This document shows, piece by piece, positions 44,170 through 53,475 of a stretch of DNA of 64,000 nucleotides. The stretch lies in the NCBI GenBank assembly GCA_044370475.1, contig JBILVK010000003.1, forward strand, positions 13,389 through 77,388, read 5' to 3'. The DNA is from B1 sp044370475. GTDB lineage: Bacteria > Bacteroidota > Bacteroidia > UKL13-3. Under the pieces are notes generated by a model that saw only the letters and a list, made by a program, of their open reading frames with translations, did no database searches and was not told the origin of the DNA. How positions within the stretch are numbered: position 1 is the stretch's first letter; every line of letters begins with the position of its first letter. Position numbers and translations under genes: made by a program.

Positions 44170-46098
44170 TTAGTACACCAATTGAATAAACATTAATACC
44201 ATCATTCCAATAACCATTGCAAATATATAAACCCCTGTATTTCCGGTCTGAACCAAACGTATGGTTCTGCCAGTAAATCCAACGATCCATGCTGTTGCCA
44301 TTACTACTAAATCAATAACCAATTTGTCTATCACAACAAATAAAACATCACTCAAAATGGTTAATGGACGAACAACAATTCTATCATAAAACTCATCAAC
44401 ATAAAACTTATTAGCAGCCCATTTGGCCAAACCAGTAGTTTCTGCATCTGCCTCAGGCATGGTTTTGTTTTTAATATACATCACATATGCAATTCCAAAA
44501 CTCACCGCTGCTAATCCCAAAGCCAATGCCATCAACATAATCTCTGTTCCATGATCCATATGATGGGCCTCTCCCAAATAAGCTTTCGAGCCTTCAAATA
44601 CAGGAGCCAAATACGTTCCGAACCAATGCGTTTGCGCCATTACAGCCGGCATACCCCAAAATCCTGCAATGGTAGAAAACACCGCCAAAATACTCAATGG
44701 CAAAGTCATGGTCCACGGCGATTCATGCAAATGGTGCTTCTGTTCTTCGGTACCTCTAAAAGAATTTTGAAAGGTTAAGAACATTACCCTAAACATATAG
44801 AAGGCTGTCAACATAGAACTCACACTCACCAATACCCACACCAATTTGTGGTTGCTAAATGCGGCTGCCAAAATCTCATCTTTAGAGAAGAAACCGGCAA
44901 ATGGAAATATTCCAGAAATAGCTAAAGTGGCAATCAAGAAAGTATAGAAGGTAATCTTAATATATTTAGCCAAACCTCCCATGTTTCTGATGTCTTGCTC
45001 TCCGCCCATGGCATGTATTACACTACCTGCGCCTAAGAACAATAAAGCTTTAAAGAATGCATGGGTAACCACATGAAACATGCCGCTCGAAAATGCACCT
45101 AATCCCAAAGCCACAAACATTAATCCCAATTGAGATACCGTAGAGTATGCCAATACTTTCTTGATATCATTTTGTTTCATGCCAATAAAGGCTGCAAACA
45201 AGGAGGTAGCAACACCCACCCACATCACCACTTCCATGGTAAAGGGTGCCATCGCATATAAAATATTAGAACGAGCAATCATATAGATACCTGCGGTAAC
45301 CATGGTTGCAGCGTGTATCAAGGCTGATACTGGAGTTGGACCCGCCATAGCATCTGGCAACCAAGTGTACAATGGAATTTGTGCACTCTTACCCATAGCT
45401 CCTACAAACAATAACAAGGTAATGGTAACCAATAATGTGCTACCCACTTCTAGGCCTTGAGCTCCTGCATTTACCGTGGCAAAATCTAATCCGCCAAAAT
45501 AAAATAGCATGAAAAACATTCCTACCAAAAAGCCCAAATCACCAATTCGGTTCATCACAAATGCCTTTTTAGCGGCATCGTTATAGGCATCATTTTTGAA
45601 CCAAAAACCAATTAATAAATAAGAGCATAAGCCTACGCCTTCCCAACCAATAAACATTACCATGTAGCTATTACCTAATACCAATAACAACATGAAAAAT
45701 ATAAATAGGTTCAGATAGGAAAAGAATCTTGCAAAGCCTTCATCGTGGTGCATGTAACCAATAGAATATAGGTGTATCAAGAATCCTATACCCGTTACCA
45801 CCAATAACATAATCAAAGATAGGTGGTCAATTAAAAAACCAAACGATAAGGTAATATTGCCAAATTTAATCCAATCGAAAAGCGTGAAATTTAAGTCTGC
45901 ATTGGCAGGCAAATTCATAAATAAATAGGTAGATAAAAGGAATGAAATCAATATCATTCCACTGGCTAACCAGCCTGCTGCATGCTTGAGTGTTTTACCA
46001 AATAATGCAGTCAATAAAAACCCCAGCAACGGAAATAAAGGTATTAACGAAGCAGGTGTAATTAATTTTGTGAGTTCTAAAAAGTTGTCCATGTTCAT
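44170..46098 (-). CDS. nuoL: NADH-quinone oxidoreductase subunit L
   Basis: The protein has 642 aa and is the largest antiporter-like subunit of complex I. It carries FIGWEGVGLCSYLLIGFW, SAQIPLYTWLPDAMAGPTPVSALIHAATMV and KVLAYSTVSQLG, and the long C-terminal amphipathic (piston) helix region. A second Met two codons downstream (46092) is an equally good start. An exact 12-mer copy (44245-44254 core) near the C-terminus reads RLVQTGN. Confidence 0.95.
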   Translation of the reverse strand: MNMDNFLELTKLITPASLIPLFPLLGFLLTALFGKTLKHAAGWLASGMILISFLLSTYLFMNLPANADLNFTLFDWIKFGNITLSFGFLIDHLSLIMLLVVTGIGFLIHLYSIGYMHHDEGFARFFSYLNLFIFFMLLLVLGNSYMVMFIGWEGVGLCSYLLIGFWFKNDAYNDAAKKAFVMNRIGDLGFLVGMFFMLFYFGGLDFATVNAGAQGLEVGSTLLVTITLLLFVGAMGKSAQIPLYTWLPDAMAGPTPVSALIHAATMVTAGIYMIARSNILYAMAPFTMEVVMWVGVATSLFAAFIGMKQNDIKKVLAYSTVSQLGLMFVALGLGAFSSGMFHVVTHAFFKALLFLGAGSVIHAMGGEQDIRNMGGLAKYIKITFYTFLIATLAISGIFPFAGFFSKDEILAAAFSNHKLVWVLVSVSSMLTAFYMFRVMFLTFQNSFRGTEEQKHHLHESPWTMTLPLSILAVFSTIAGFWGMPAVMAQTHWFGTYLAPVFEGSKAYLGEAHHMDHGTEIMLMALALGLAAVSFGIAYVMYIKNKTMPEADAETTGLAKWAANKFYVDEFYDRIVVRPLTILSDVLFVVIDKLVIDLVVMATAWIVGFTGRTIRLVQTGNTGVYIFAMVIGMMVLMFIQLVY

Positions 46099-46111
46099 TT
46101 GTTCAATGCTC

Positions 46112-46435
46112 CTACCATTTCAATTTACTTAGAATGTCGATATCGGTAGTGGCCATGTTTCGGTAAATGCTTACCAATAATGCCAAGCCTACCGCAACTT
46201 CTGCTGCTGCTACCACCATGATAAAAAATACAAAAACCTGTCCCTCGGTATTTCCTGCGTATGCAGAAAAACTAACCAATAATAGGTTTACAGAATTTAA
46301 CATCAATTCTACACACATAAGAATGATTAAGGCATTTCTACGCATTAATACACCCATTACACCAATAGAAAATAAAATGGTGCTCAATACCAAATACCAA
46401 TTTTGTGGATGAGCTTGTAATAATTGCTGTTCCAT
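46112..46435 (-). CDS. nuoK: NADH-quinone oxidoreductase subunit K
   Basis: This 107-aa protein has three membrane helices, with the conserved glutamates in MCVELMLNSVNLL and VVAAAEVAVGLAL that form part of the proton path. Its start codon shares one base with the nuoJ stop. The length and motifs are typical of NuoK. Confidence 0.95.
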   Translation of the reverse strand: MEQQLLQAHPQNWYLVLSTILFSIGVMGVLMRRNALIILMCVELMLNSVNLLLVSFSAYAGNTEGQVFVFFIMVVAAAEVAVGLALLVSIYRNMATTDIDILSKLKW

Positions 46436-46935
46436 TAATTAACCTCCTTTTTTGCTAATACCACTGCACCTACCATCGCTCCTAAAAATAATACTGCTGT
46501 CATCTCAAATGGCAACAAGAAATCGGTAAACAATTTCATGCCCACTTTTTGCACAAACCCAACATCCGAAGCCATTGGAGCTGCGTATGGTCCTAATTCT
46601 GTTGACCTCATAGCTGCCAATAAAACCAAGAGCATCATGCCGCCTGTTACAATAGCGGCACCCTTAAATAACATTGATTTATGAGGCTCCGATTCTTTGT
46701 TTAAATTCAATAGCATCACTGTAAATAACATCAAAACCATAATGGCTCCTGCATACACAATGATATGTACCACTGCCAAAAATTGCGCATTCAACATCAC
46801 ATAATGGCCGGCAATGGAAAAAAAGCAAACAATCAACCACAGCACGCTGTAAATTGGATTCTTTGAAAACACCACAAACAGGGCACTCAATATAGAGAGC
46901 GCTGCAAGCATAAAAAATATTAACTGACTACTCAT
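46435..46935 (-). CDS. nuoJ: NADH-quinone oxidoreductase subunit J
   Basis: The 166-aa membrane subunit has five helices. The hallmark is LAVVHIIVYAGAIMVLMLFTVMLL, the helix with the pi-bulge that takes part in coupling. It lies between nuoI and nuoK, overlapping the latter by 1 nt. Confidence 0.95.
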   Translation of the reverse strand: MSSQLIFFMLAALSILSALFVVFSKNPIYSVLWLIVCFFSIAGHYVMLNAQFLAVVHIIVYAGAIMVLMLFTVMLLNLNKESEPHKSMLFKGAAIVTGGMMLLVLLAAMRSTELGPYAAPMASDVGFVQKVGMKLFTDFLLPFEMTAVLFLGAMVGAVVLAKKEVN

Positions 46936-46968
46936 CGCTTTTGTCTTTAGTTAGCTTCTGTTAAAAGC

Positions 46969-47502
46969 TTAAATGGTATAATCCTTTTTCCTTTTGTTTA
47001 TATCTATACGTTGGTCAACCTTCTCCACCAACATATCTTTTCCAAACACAAATTCTCCGCGGGAGAACTCAGAAGGAACAATTCTATCGGTAAGGTAAAT
47101 GGCATCTTTTGGACAAGCTTCTTCGCACAATCCACAGAAAATGCAACGCAACATGTTAATTTCATATTTGGCTGCATACTTCTCTTCGCGGTACAAATGC
47201 TCCTCCCCTTTCTTGCGCTCAGCTGCATCCATAGTAATGGCTTCGGCCGGACAAGATACTGCGCATAATCCGCAGGCGGTACAATTTTCCCTTCCTTGCT
47301 CATCGCGCTTCAATACATGCATACCACGGTATACAGGCGCAAACTCGCGGGTTACTTCAGGATATTTTAAAGTAGCCTTTTTCTTAAACAAATGCTTTAT
47401 TGTAATTCTAAGTCCGCCCAAAATTGCAGGCAAGTATAACTTTTCTGCAAAGGTCATCTCTGGCTTAGAAACTACTTTAGATCTATTGGTTAATTGTGTC
47501 AT
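46969..47502 (-). CDS. nuoI: NADH-quinone oxidoreductase subunit I
   Basis: This 177-aa peripheral-arm subunit holds two 4Fe-4S clusters (N6a, N6b) bound by CTACGLCAVSCPAEAI and CIFCGLCEEACPKDAI, which pass electrons towards NuoB. The N-terminal region (GGLRITIKHLFKKKATLKYPE) is the usual membrane-contact part. It lies 19 bp after nuoH. Confidence 0.95.
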   Translation of the reverse strand: MTQLTNRSKVVSKPEMTFAEKLYLPAILGGLRITIKHLFKKKATLKYPEVTREFAPVYRGMHVLKRDEQGRENCTACGLCAVSCPAEAITMDAAERKKGEEHLYREEKYAAKYEINMLRCIFCGLCEEACPKDAIYLTDRIVPSEFSRGEFVFGKDMLVEKVDQRIDINKRKKDYTI

Positions 47503-47521
47503 TACTGCTTAGTCCTAATTA

Positions 47522-48553
47522 TTAATTTCCAAAAAAAGTTAAAATCGCACCGGTTACCAAAACATTGATAATGGCCAATGGCATTAATACTTGCCATCCC
47601 AAGCGCATCAATTGGTCGTAACGGAATCTCGGGATCGTCCAACGCACCCACATAAAGAAGAATATAAAGAAGAATATTTTAGAGAATAAAACGCCTACAC
47701 TTATTAAGCTCACCAAATTTCCAGGTAAGATAGTTCCCAAATACTCTAATCCAGGGAAGTTATATCCACCTAAGAACAAGCAAGAAATAATAGCAGAAGA
47801 AATAAACATATTGATGTACTCACCAAACAAATACAAACCAAGCTTCATGGAAGAATACTCGGTATGAAAACCACCAATTAGTTCCGACTCAGATTCAGGT
47901 AAATCAAAAGGAGTACGGTTGGCTTCGGCAAAAGAACAAACCAAGAAAATAATAAAAGCAACAGGCTGGTAGAACATATTCCAATTCAATCCTTTTTGTC
48001 CCTCTACAATGGCATTTAAGCTTAAAGAACCATCTGTCATAAGCAATACCGCCACTACACTCATACCCATGGCCAATTCATAAGAAATCATCTGACTGCT
48101 GGCACGAATGGCACCCAATAAAGCGTATTTGTTATTAGACGACCAGCCACCAATCATAATGCCATAAACGCCCAAAGAAAGCACGCCCATCACATACAAG
48201 ATACCAATATTTACATCGGCAATTTGCAATACATAGGTAACACCTCCAAACTCCATTGGCATTCCCCAAGGAATAACTGCAGAAGTCATTAAGGCTGTCA
48301 CCATAAACATACTTGGTGCCAGAATAAACAACAATTTATCAGAAACATTCGGAATAATTTCTTCCTTTAAGAACATCTTGGTTCCATCTGCAATAGGCTG
48401 CAACAAACCAAAAGGACCCGCTCTATCTGGACCAATACGGTCTTGTAAGAAGGCGGCTACTTTACGCTCTGCGTAGGTGCTATAGGCTGCAATACCCAAA
48501 CTAGCCACAAACACAAAAAGCACTAATATGGCTTTAAATATAAGTATACTCAT
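47522..48553 (-). CDS. nuoH: NADH-quinone oxidoreductase subunit H
   Basis: The 343-aa subunit has about eight membrane helices and forms the quinone-binding chamber with NuoB and NuoD. The motifs are YAERKVAAFLQDRIGPDRAG, LKEEIIPN, EANRTPFDLPESESELIGGFHTEYSS and FFFMWVRWTIPRFRYDQLM. Its ATG overlaps the nuoG stop by 4 nt (ATGA). Confidence 0.95.
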   Translation of the reverse strand: MSILIFKAILVLFVFVASLGIAAYSTYAERKVAAFLQDRIGPDRAGPFGLLQPIADGTKMFLKEEIIPNVSDKLLFILAPSMFMVTALMTSAVIPWGMPMEFGGVTYVLQIADVNIGILYVMGVLSLGVYGIMIGGWSSNNKYALLGAIRASSQMISYELAMGMSVVAVLLMTDGSLSLNAIVEGQKGLNWNMFYQPVAFIIFLVCSFAEANRTPFDLPESESELIGGFHTEYSSMKLGLYLFGEYINMFISSAIISCLFLGGYNFPGLEYLGTILPGNLVSLISVGVLFSKIFFFIFFFMWVRWTIPRFRYDQLMRLGWQVLMPLAIINVLVTGAILTFFGN

Positions 48554-49533
48554 GATTGCTCTCCTTTTTCAATTGCCATAGGTTTTACATCGTTCAATTT
48601 AAACTCATTTGGCTTTTTAAATACCTCGTAATGGTTAGCAGATATAACAGAATGCCTGTGAACAGGTGTAGGCGCTTCTATGGTCCAATCTGCAGTTTTT
48701 TTCTTGTCGAACCTACATGTATTACAAATAAATTCTTCAACCTCACCCCACTGATCTTTTCTACCCGTAACACGCAATACCTCCTCACCTTTATACCACA
48801 AGTTTACCTTGCCGCTGCACTTCTCACAATCTCTATGGGCCGTCATAGGTTTGGTAAACCAAACCCTGCTCTTAAACCTAAAAGTCTTATCGGTTAAGGC
48901 ACCAACTGGACAAACATCAATTACATTACCAGAGAAATCATTGTCAACTGCCTGCTCTACATAGGTAGAGATTTCAGAATGATCGCCACGGTTAATTACA
49001 CCATGCACCCTGCCATCAGTAATTTGATTGGCTACTTTTACACAGCGGTAGCAAAGGATGCAACGCGTCATGTGTAATTGAATTTTATCGCCAATGTTTA
49101 TTTTATCAAAAGTTCTGCGTTCAAAATCTGTGCGAGTTTTGCTTGAGCCGTGCTCATAAGATAAATCTTGCAAATGGCATTCGCCTGCTTGATCGCAAAT
49201 AGGGCAATCTAATGGATGGTTCAAAAGCAAAAATTCAACCACACCTTTTCTTGCCTCAGTAACTTTGGCCGAGGTGTTGTTTCCAACTTCCATTCCATCC
49301 ATTACATTGGTTCGGCAAGAAGCCACCAACTTTGGCATTGGACGCGGATCTTTCTCGGAGCCTTTGGTTACCTCAACCAAACAAGTGCGGCAATAACCAC
49401 CGCTGGTTTTTAGCTTGCTGTAATAGCACATGGTTGGGGGAGCTACCTCCGGACCAATCATTCTTGCTGCTTGAAGAATTGTGGTGCCATCTGGTACCTC
49501 AATTGTTCTGCCGTCTATCGTTACTTTTGCCAT
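48550..49533 (-). CDS. nuoG: NADH-quinone oxidoreductase subunit G, short form
   Basis: The subunit has 327 aa, against ~900 in E. coli. The iron-sulfur part is complete: 2Fe-2S ligands C36, C48, C51 and C73; the His-Cys3 cluster H106, C110, C113 and C119; and a 4Fe-4S site C158, C161, C164 with C208 (DVCPVGALT). After that only the start of the molybdopterin-type domain remains (DCEKCSGKV and FICNTCRFD), and the large Mo-bis-MGD-like domain is missing. The frame ends cleanly and overlaps nuoH by 4 nt, and short NuoG is usual in Bacteroidota, so this is not a broken gene. A HepT-like gene lies 70 bp upstream. Confidence 0.9.
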   Translation of the reverse strand: MAKVTIDGRTIEVPDGTTILQAARMIGPEVAPPTMCYYSKLKTSGGYCRTCLVEVTKGSEKDPRPMPKLVASCRTNVMDGMEVGNNTSAKVTEARKGVVEFLLLNHPLDCPICDQAGECHLQDLSYEHGSSKTRTDFERRTFDKINIGDKIQLHMTRCILCYRCVKVANQITDGRVHGVINRGDHSEISTYVEQAVDNDFSGNVIDVCPVGALTDKTFRFKSRVWFTKPMTAHRDCEKCSGKVNLWYKGEEVLRVTGRKDQWGEVEEFICNTCRFDKKKTADWTIEAPTPVHRHSVISANHYEVFKKPNEFKLNDVKPMAIEKGEQS

Positions 49534-49603
49534 ATCATATTATTCCTCTTTGTCGAAAAATTCTTTTATTTTTAATCAAATCTTTTATAATCACATTGAA
49601 GCG

Positions 49604-49945
49604 CTACTCAAACTTTGATATCTCCGATTTAATCTCTAAAATCAATACATCCAAATGATTATACACAACACCCCAAATAATTTCATAATTTGTATTTGAG
49701 TAATCATGTACTATCCTATTTCTTAATCCAATTATTTGCCTTTTTGCAGAAATGTTTAATGTATAATTCTCCTTTTCTATTTTAATTAATGCCTCAGCAA
49801 TAATCTCCAACTCCTTTTCTACAGCCCTCAAAACTATTTTCCTGGCAATAAAATCATTATACATTTTTATTCCTGAAGTATACTCTTTAATAGACAGTGC
49901 TGATTCGAGCATATCTGCAAGTAAAACGGCTACTTTAGGCTTCAT
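49604..49945 (-). CDS. HepT-like HEPN-domain toxin (DUF86)
   Basis: The 113-aa all-helical protein ends its core with RNRIVHDYSN, the R-x4-H-x-Y motif that forms the RNase site of HEPN proteins and carries the Tyr modified by MntA partners. The HEPN/DUF86 pattern (LADMLESALSIKEYT, IAEALIKIEKENYTLN) is clear. It overlaps the nucleotidyltransferase gene by 11 nt. In studied MntA/HepT pairs the HEPN protein is the toxin, and the partner blocks it by adding AMP to the tyrosine. The pair lies inside the nuo operon, between nuoF and nuoG. Confidence 0.85.
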   Translation of the reverse strand: MKPKVAVLLADMLESALSIKEYTSGIKMYNDFIARKIVLRAVEKELEIIAEALIKIEKENYTLNISAKRQIIGLRNRIVHDYSNTNYEIIWGVVYNHLDVLILEIKSEISKFE

Positions 49946-50243
49946 AAATTAGCTTTTTTGTCTCCTCTATATTCTCGTTTAAAAATTTATTAGTTATCAC
50001 TTTTTTAACCATCAAATCAACTTTCCTATTTAAAAGCAATTCAAGGTTATCTGCTAAATCAAAATAAAGGTCGGCATAAGATTCAACTGGAATATTTTCA
50101 TTGAATTTAACAATTAAATCTACGTCGCTTTCTTTATTAAACTTATTTGAATCAACCACACTTCCAAAAGCAAATAGCTCTTTTACATGATGCTGTTGGC
50201 ATATGTTTGAGATTTCCTTTTTATGTTGATTGATAAAATTCAT
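49935..50243 (-). CDS. MntA-like minimal nucleotidyltransferase (antitoxin)
   Basis: The protein has 102 aa and the minimal nucleotidyltransferase fold: FAFGSVVDSN followed by ESDVDLIVKF, the GS-x(n)-D-x-D metal site. It precedes the HEPN gene and overlaps it by 11 nt, the usual order for MNT-HEPN pairs. It starts 6 bp after the nuoF stop, so it should be read with the nuo operon. The presumed job is to keep the HEPN partner inactive by AMP transfer, known from the family and not tested here. Confidence 0.85.
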   Translation of the reverse strand: MNFINQHKKEISNICQQHHVKELFAFGSVVDSNKFNKESDVDLIVKFNENIPVESYADLYFDLADNLELLLNRKVDLMVKKVITNKFLNENIEETKKLIYEA

Positions 50244-50249
50244 TTGCTA

Positions 50250-51596
50250 CTAATTGGCAGGTGTTACTTGATAAACGTTATCGTAATGTCTTACTTTTTT
50301 AACGTTGTTTGGATTACTTACGTAGGCTTCAAACTCTGGGCGGAAGTGGCGTATAGCACTAGCCACAGGCCATGCAGCTGCATCACCTAGTGGACAAATG
50401 GTATTGCCTTCAATTTTTGCTTGAATCTCCCACAACAAATCAATGTCTTCCATAGTGCCATGTCCGTCCATCATCTTGTGCAACAATTTCTCCATCCATG
50501 CTGTTCCTTCACGGCAAGGCGAACATTGTCCGCAGCTTTCATGGTGGTAAAAACGGGCAAAAGTGAATAGATTTTCTACAATGCTGGTAGTCTCATCCAT
50601 CACAATAAATCCGCCAGAACCCAACATGGTACCACCACCAAAACCGCCATCTGCCAAACTTTCGTAAGACATTAAGCGCTTTTCGCCATTGGCCAAAGTC
50701 AATATTTTATCGGCAGGCAAAATAGGCACTGAAGAACCTCCAGCCACTACAGCCTTTAGTTTCTTGCCATGTAAAATACCACCACAATACTCGTCGCTAT
50801 AAATAAAATCTTCTACCGTAATGCCCATCTCAATCTCGTAAACACCCGGCTTATTGATATGTCCAGATGCCGAAATCAACTTAGTTCCAGCAGATTTTCC
50901 AATGCCTATCTGAGCATATGCATCACCTCCATTGTTCACAATAAATGGAACAGCAGCCAAGGTTTCAACGTTATTTACAACGGTTGGACAACCATATAAA
51001 CCAGCGATAGCTGGGAATGGTGGCTTTATGCGTGGGTTACCACGTTTGCCCTCCAAACTTTCTAACAAAGCTGTTTCCTCGCCACAGATATAAGCACCTG
51101 CACCTATATGTACAAATAAATCCAAGTTATAGCCTGAACCAAGGATATTTTTACCCAACCAACCATTGGCATAAGCTTCGGCAATGGCTTTCTCAAGGAT
51201 ATTGGCTATATAATAATACTCACCACGGATGTATATATAGGCAGTGTTAACACCCAAAGCAAAGCTAGATGCTATCATTCCTTCAATCAATATATGTGGA
51301 ATGCGCGACATTAAATACCTATCTTTAAAAGTACCCGGCTCGCTTTCATCTGCATTGCATACCAAGTAACGAGGAACACCCTCTGGTTTTGCTAAGAAGC
51401 TCCATTTCATTCCGGTAGGGAACCCTGCGCCCCCACGGCCTCTTAAACCCGATTTTTTTACTTCTTCAACCAAAGCCTCACAACTCATGGTCTTGATGGC
51501 TTTTTCTACCGAGGCATATCCTCCGTTATTACGGTAAACTTCATACCCTTGAATGCCGGGCACATGATCGTGCGCTAATAATATCTTTTTGCCCAT
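50250..51596 (-). CDS. nuoF: NADH-quinone oxidoreductase subunit F
   Basis: This 448-aa flavin subunit oxidises NADH. It has the NADH-binding GRGGAGFPTGMKW loop (53-65), the FMN-site CNADESEPGTFKDR and GAYICGEETALLESLEG, and the 4Fe-4S (N3) ligands SCGQCSPCREG with a later CPLGDAAAWP. It acts with NuoE at the tip of the peripheral arm. It starts 4 bp after the nuoE stop. On its 3' side comes the MNT-HEPN pair rather than nuoG. Confidence 0.95.
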   Translation of the reverse strand: MGKKILLAHDHVPGIQGYEVYRNNGGYASVEKAIKTMSCEALVEEVKKSGLRGRGGAGFPTGMKWSFLAKPEGVPRYLVCNADESEPGTFKDRYLMSRIPHILIEGMIASSFALGVNTAYIYIRGEYYYIANILEKAIAEAYANGWLGKNILGSGYNLDLFVHIGAGAYICGEETALLESLEGKRGNPRIKPPFPAIAGLYGCPTVVNNVETLAAVPFIVNNGGDAYAQIGIGKSAGTKLISASGHINKPGVYEIEMGITVEDFIYSDEYCGGILHGKKLKAVVAGGSSVPILPADKILTLANGEKRLMSYESLADGGFGGGTMLGSGGFIVMDETTSIVENLFTFARFYHHESCGQCSPCREGTAWMEKLLHKMMDGHGTMEDIDLLWEIQAKIEGNTICPLGDAAAWPVASAIRHFRPEFEAYVSNPNNVKKVRHYDNVYQVTPAN

Positions 51597-51600
51597 GGGA

Positions 51601-52137
51601 TTAATATTTATCTACCACTACATTATCTAAATACGTTTTTCTACTTCCCTCCCCTTTACATTGATCCAAAATGGTATCAACCTTATCGTGGGTGAGGTTC
51701 TCATGATACTGAGCACCAATCATCATCATAGGCGCGGTACCACAGCTTCCAAGGCACTCTACAGTTTTTAGGGTAAACATGCCATCGGCAGTAGTTTCAC
51801 CCTCTTTTATGCCTAATTTCTTTTCTATATGCTCTATTACCTCATTTGCCCCGCGTAACCAACAACTGCTGGTTCTGCAAACTTCTATTAAACACTTGCC
51901 TACAGGCTTAAGGTTAAACATAGAATAAAATGATGCCACCTCGTATACTTCTATCGACTGAATTTTTAACAAAGAAGCTACATAGTCCATTGCAGCCGGA
52001 CTTAACCATCCATCGAATTCGGCTTGAGCCAAATGCAATAAAGGAATCAAAGCAGATTTCTGCTTTCCTTCTGGGTAACGCGCAATGATTTTATTGGCAA
52101 CTGCTAATGTATCATCACTGAATTTTATATCACTCAT
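51601..52137 (-). CDS. nuoE: NADH-quinone oxidoreductase subunit E
   Basis: This 178-aa thioredoxin-like subunit carries a 2Fe-2S cluster (N1a). Its ligands are visible as CRTSSC and CLGSCGTAP. The N-terminal helical part (YPEGKQKSALIPLLHLAQAEF, GWLSPAAMDYVA) is typical. The ATG is preceded within 4 nt by a TTTGGTC-type heptanucleotide array, which fills the gap to nuoD. Confidence 0.95.
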   Translation of the reverse strand: MSDIKFSDDTLAVANKIIARYPEGKQKSALIPLLHLAQAEFDGWLSPAAMDYVASLLKIQSIEVYEVASFYSMFNLKPVGKCLIEVCRTSSCWLRGANEVIEHIEKKLGIKEGETTADGMFTLKTVECLGSCGTAPMMMIGAQYHENLTHDKVDTILDQCKGEGSRKTYLDNVVVDKY

Positions 52138-52139
52138 CT

Positions 52140-52272
52140 TTTGGTCTTTGGTCTTTGGTCTTTAGCTGTTAGCTGTTAGCTGTTAGCTGTTGGCTATTGG
52201 CTTATACTATTCTTCATTTTTTAATCTGTGCAACTGGGCCTTTTTTCTTACTATGGTCTATGGACCATGGAC
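52140..52272. repeat. Heptanucleotide arrays between nuoD and nuoE
   Basis: TTTGGTC words, then AGCTGTT words with GGCTATT variants, run from 52140 to 52203 without a break in the 7-bp period. A second array at 52252-52272 (TATGGTC, TATGGAC, CATGGAC) ends 2 bp from the nuoD stop and repeats the words found at 4735-4762. All other nuo gaps, except the one at the MNT-HEPN pair, are under 40 bp. Confidence 0.9.
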
Positions 52273-52274
52273 TA

Positions 52275-53471
52275 CTAAGCATCTAGCTCTCCAGCAATTA
52301 CATTCATGCTACTCATCGTTACAATGGCATCACTTAGGGTTGAGCCTTTGATCATCTCTGGGTAACCTTGGTAATAAATAAAACTTGGTCGGCGGAAATG
52401 CAATCTGTATGCAGCCCTACCGCCATCACTTACCAAATAGAAACCCAATTCTCCATTGCCACCTTCAACCGAATGGTAAACCTCTCCTACTGGAACATCT
52501 CCCTCTCCCATTACAATTTTAAAGTGCCAGATTAATGCTTCCATGTTATTGTAAACTTCTTGTTTTGGAGGCAAGTAAAACTCAGGAACCTCTGCAAAGA
52601 ATTTACCTTCAGGCAAGTTTTCTAAGGCTTGGGTAATGATTTTATGGCTCTCCCACATTTCTTGCTGACGAACCATAAAACGATCGAAGGTATCGCCATT
52701 AATCCCTACAGGAATGATAAAATCAAAATCTTCATAACTGCAATACGGACTCATTACACGTACATCGTAATCTAAGCCCGTAGCCCTAAGGTTTGGACCC
52801 GTAAATCCATAATTCAAGGCACGCTCTGTGCTTATTGGTCCGGTTCCTATGGTTCTATCCATAAAAATACGGTTGCGTTCTAATAAGTCGGTAAACTCAT
52901 TTAACACACGTGGAAACTCTTTTAAAAACTCCCTAATTTTTTGGAAACAAGCTGGTGAGAAATCACGTTCCATTCCGCCAATTCTTCCGATATTGGTAGT
53001 TAAACGTGCACCACAAACTTCTTCAAAAATATCATAGATTTTTTCGCGCCATTGAAACACGTAAGTAAATCCTGTTAAGGCACCAATGTCCACTCCAATT
53101 ACAGAGTTACATACCAAATGGTCTGATATACGCGCAAGTTCCATAATGATGATGCGCATATAATCTACCCTTTTAGGTGTTTTAACCCCTAAAAGTTTCT
53201 CAACTGTCATATGCCATCCCATATTATTAATAGGAGAAGAGCAATAGTTTAACCTATCGGTTAATGGTGTTATTTGGTAGAACGGACGGTGTTCGGCAAT
53301 CTTTTCAAAAGCACGGTGAATGTATCCGCAAGTTTGCTCTGTATCCACAATAATCTCACCATCCATGGTAAGAATATTTTGAAAGATACCATGCGTTGCT
53401 GGGTGTGTTGGCCCTAGGTTTAGCTTGGTATATTCTGTTTTGTGATCGTATTGACTTATCGTATTTTCCAT
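52275..53471 (-). CDS. nuoD: NADH-quinone oxidoreductase subunit D
   Basis: This 398-aa subunit (start 53471; an in-frame ATG at 53486 would overlap nuoC by 11 nt) is the 49-kDa-type quinone-site protein. The motifs are LGPTHPATHG, GYIHRAFEKIAE, DRLNYCSSPINNMG, and a C-terminal RPSFIYYQG with SVEGGNGELG. It is separate from nuoC, not fused as in E. coli. It is followed by 137 bp of repeat DNA before nuoE, the longest repeat-filled gap in the operon. Confidence 0.95.
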   Translation of the reverse strand: MENTISQYDHKTEYTKLNLGPTHPATHGIFQNILTMDGEIIVDTEQTCGYIHRAFEKIAEHRPFYQITPLTDRLNYCSSPINNMGWHMTVEKLLGVKTPKRVDYMRIIIMELARISDHLVCNSVIGVDIGALTGFTYVFQWREKIYDIFEEVCGARLTTNIGRIGGMERDFSPACFQKIREFLKEFPRVLNEFTDLLERNRIFMDRTIGTGPISTERALNYGFTGPNLRATGLDYDVRVMSPYCSYEDFDFIIPVGINGDTFDRFMVRQQEMWESHKIITQALENLPEGKFFAEVPEFYLPPKQEVYNNMEALIWHFKIVMGEGDVPVGEVYHSVEGGNGELGFYLVSDGGRAAYRLHFRRPSFIYYQGYPEMIKGSTLSDAIVTMSSMNVIAGELDA

Positions 53472-53475
53472 GCTG

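Noticed and set aside
48550..49533. nuoG as a truncated pseudogene
   Set aside because: All iron-sulfur ligands are intact, the stop overlaps nuoH by 4 nt as in a working operon, and the short form is usual in Bacteroidota.
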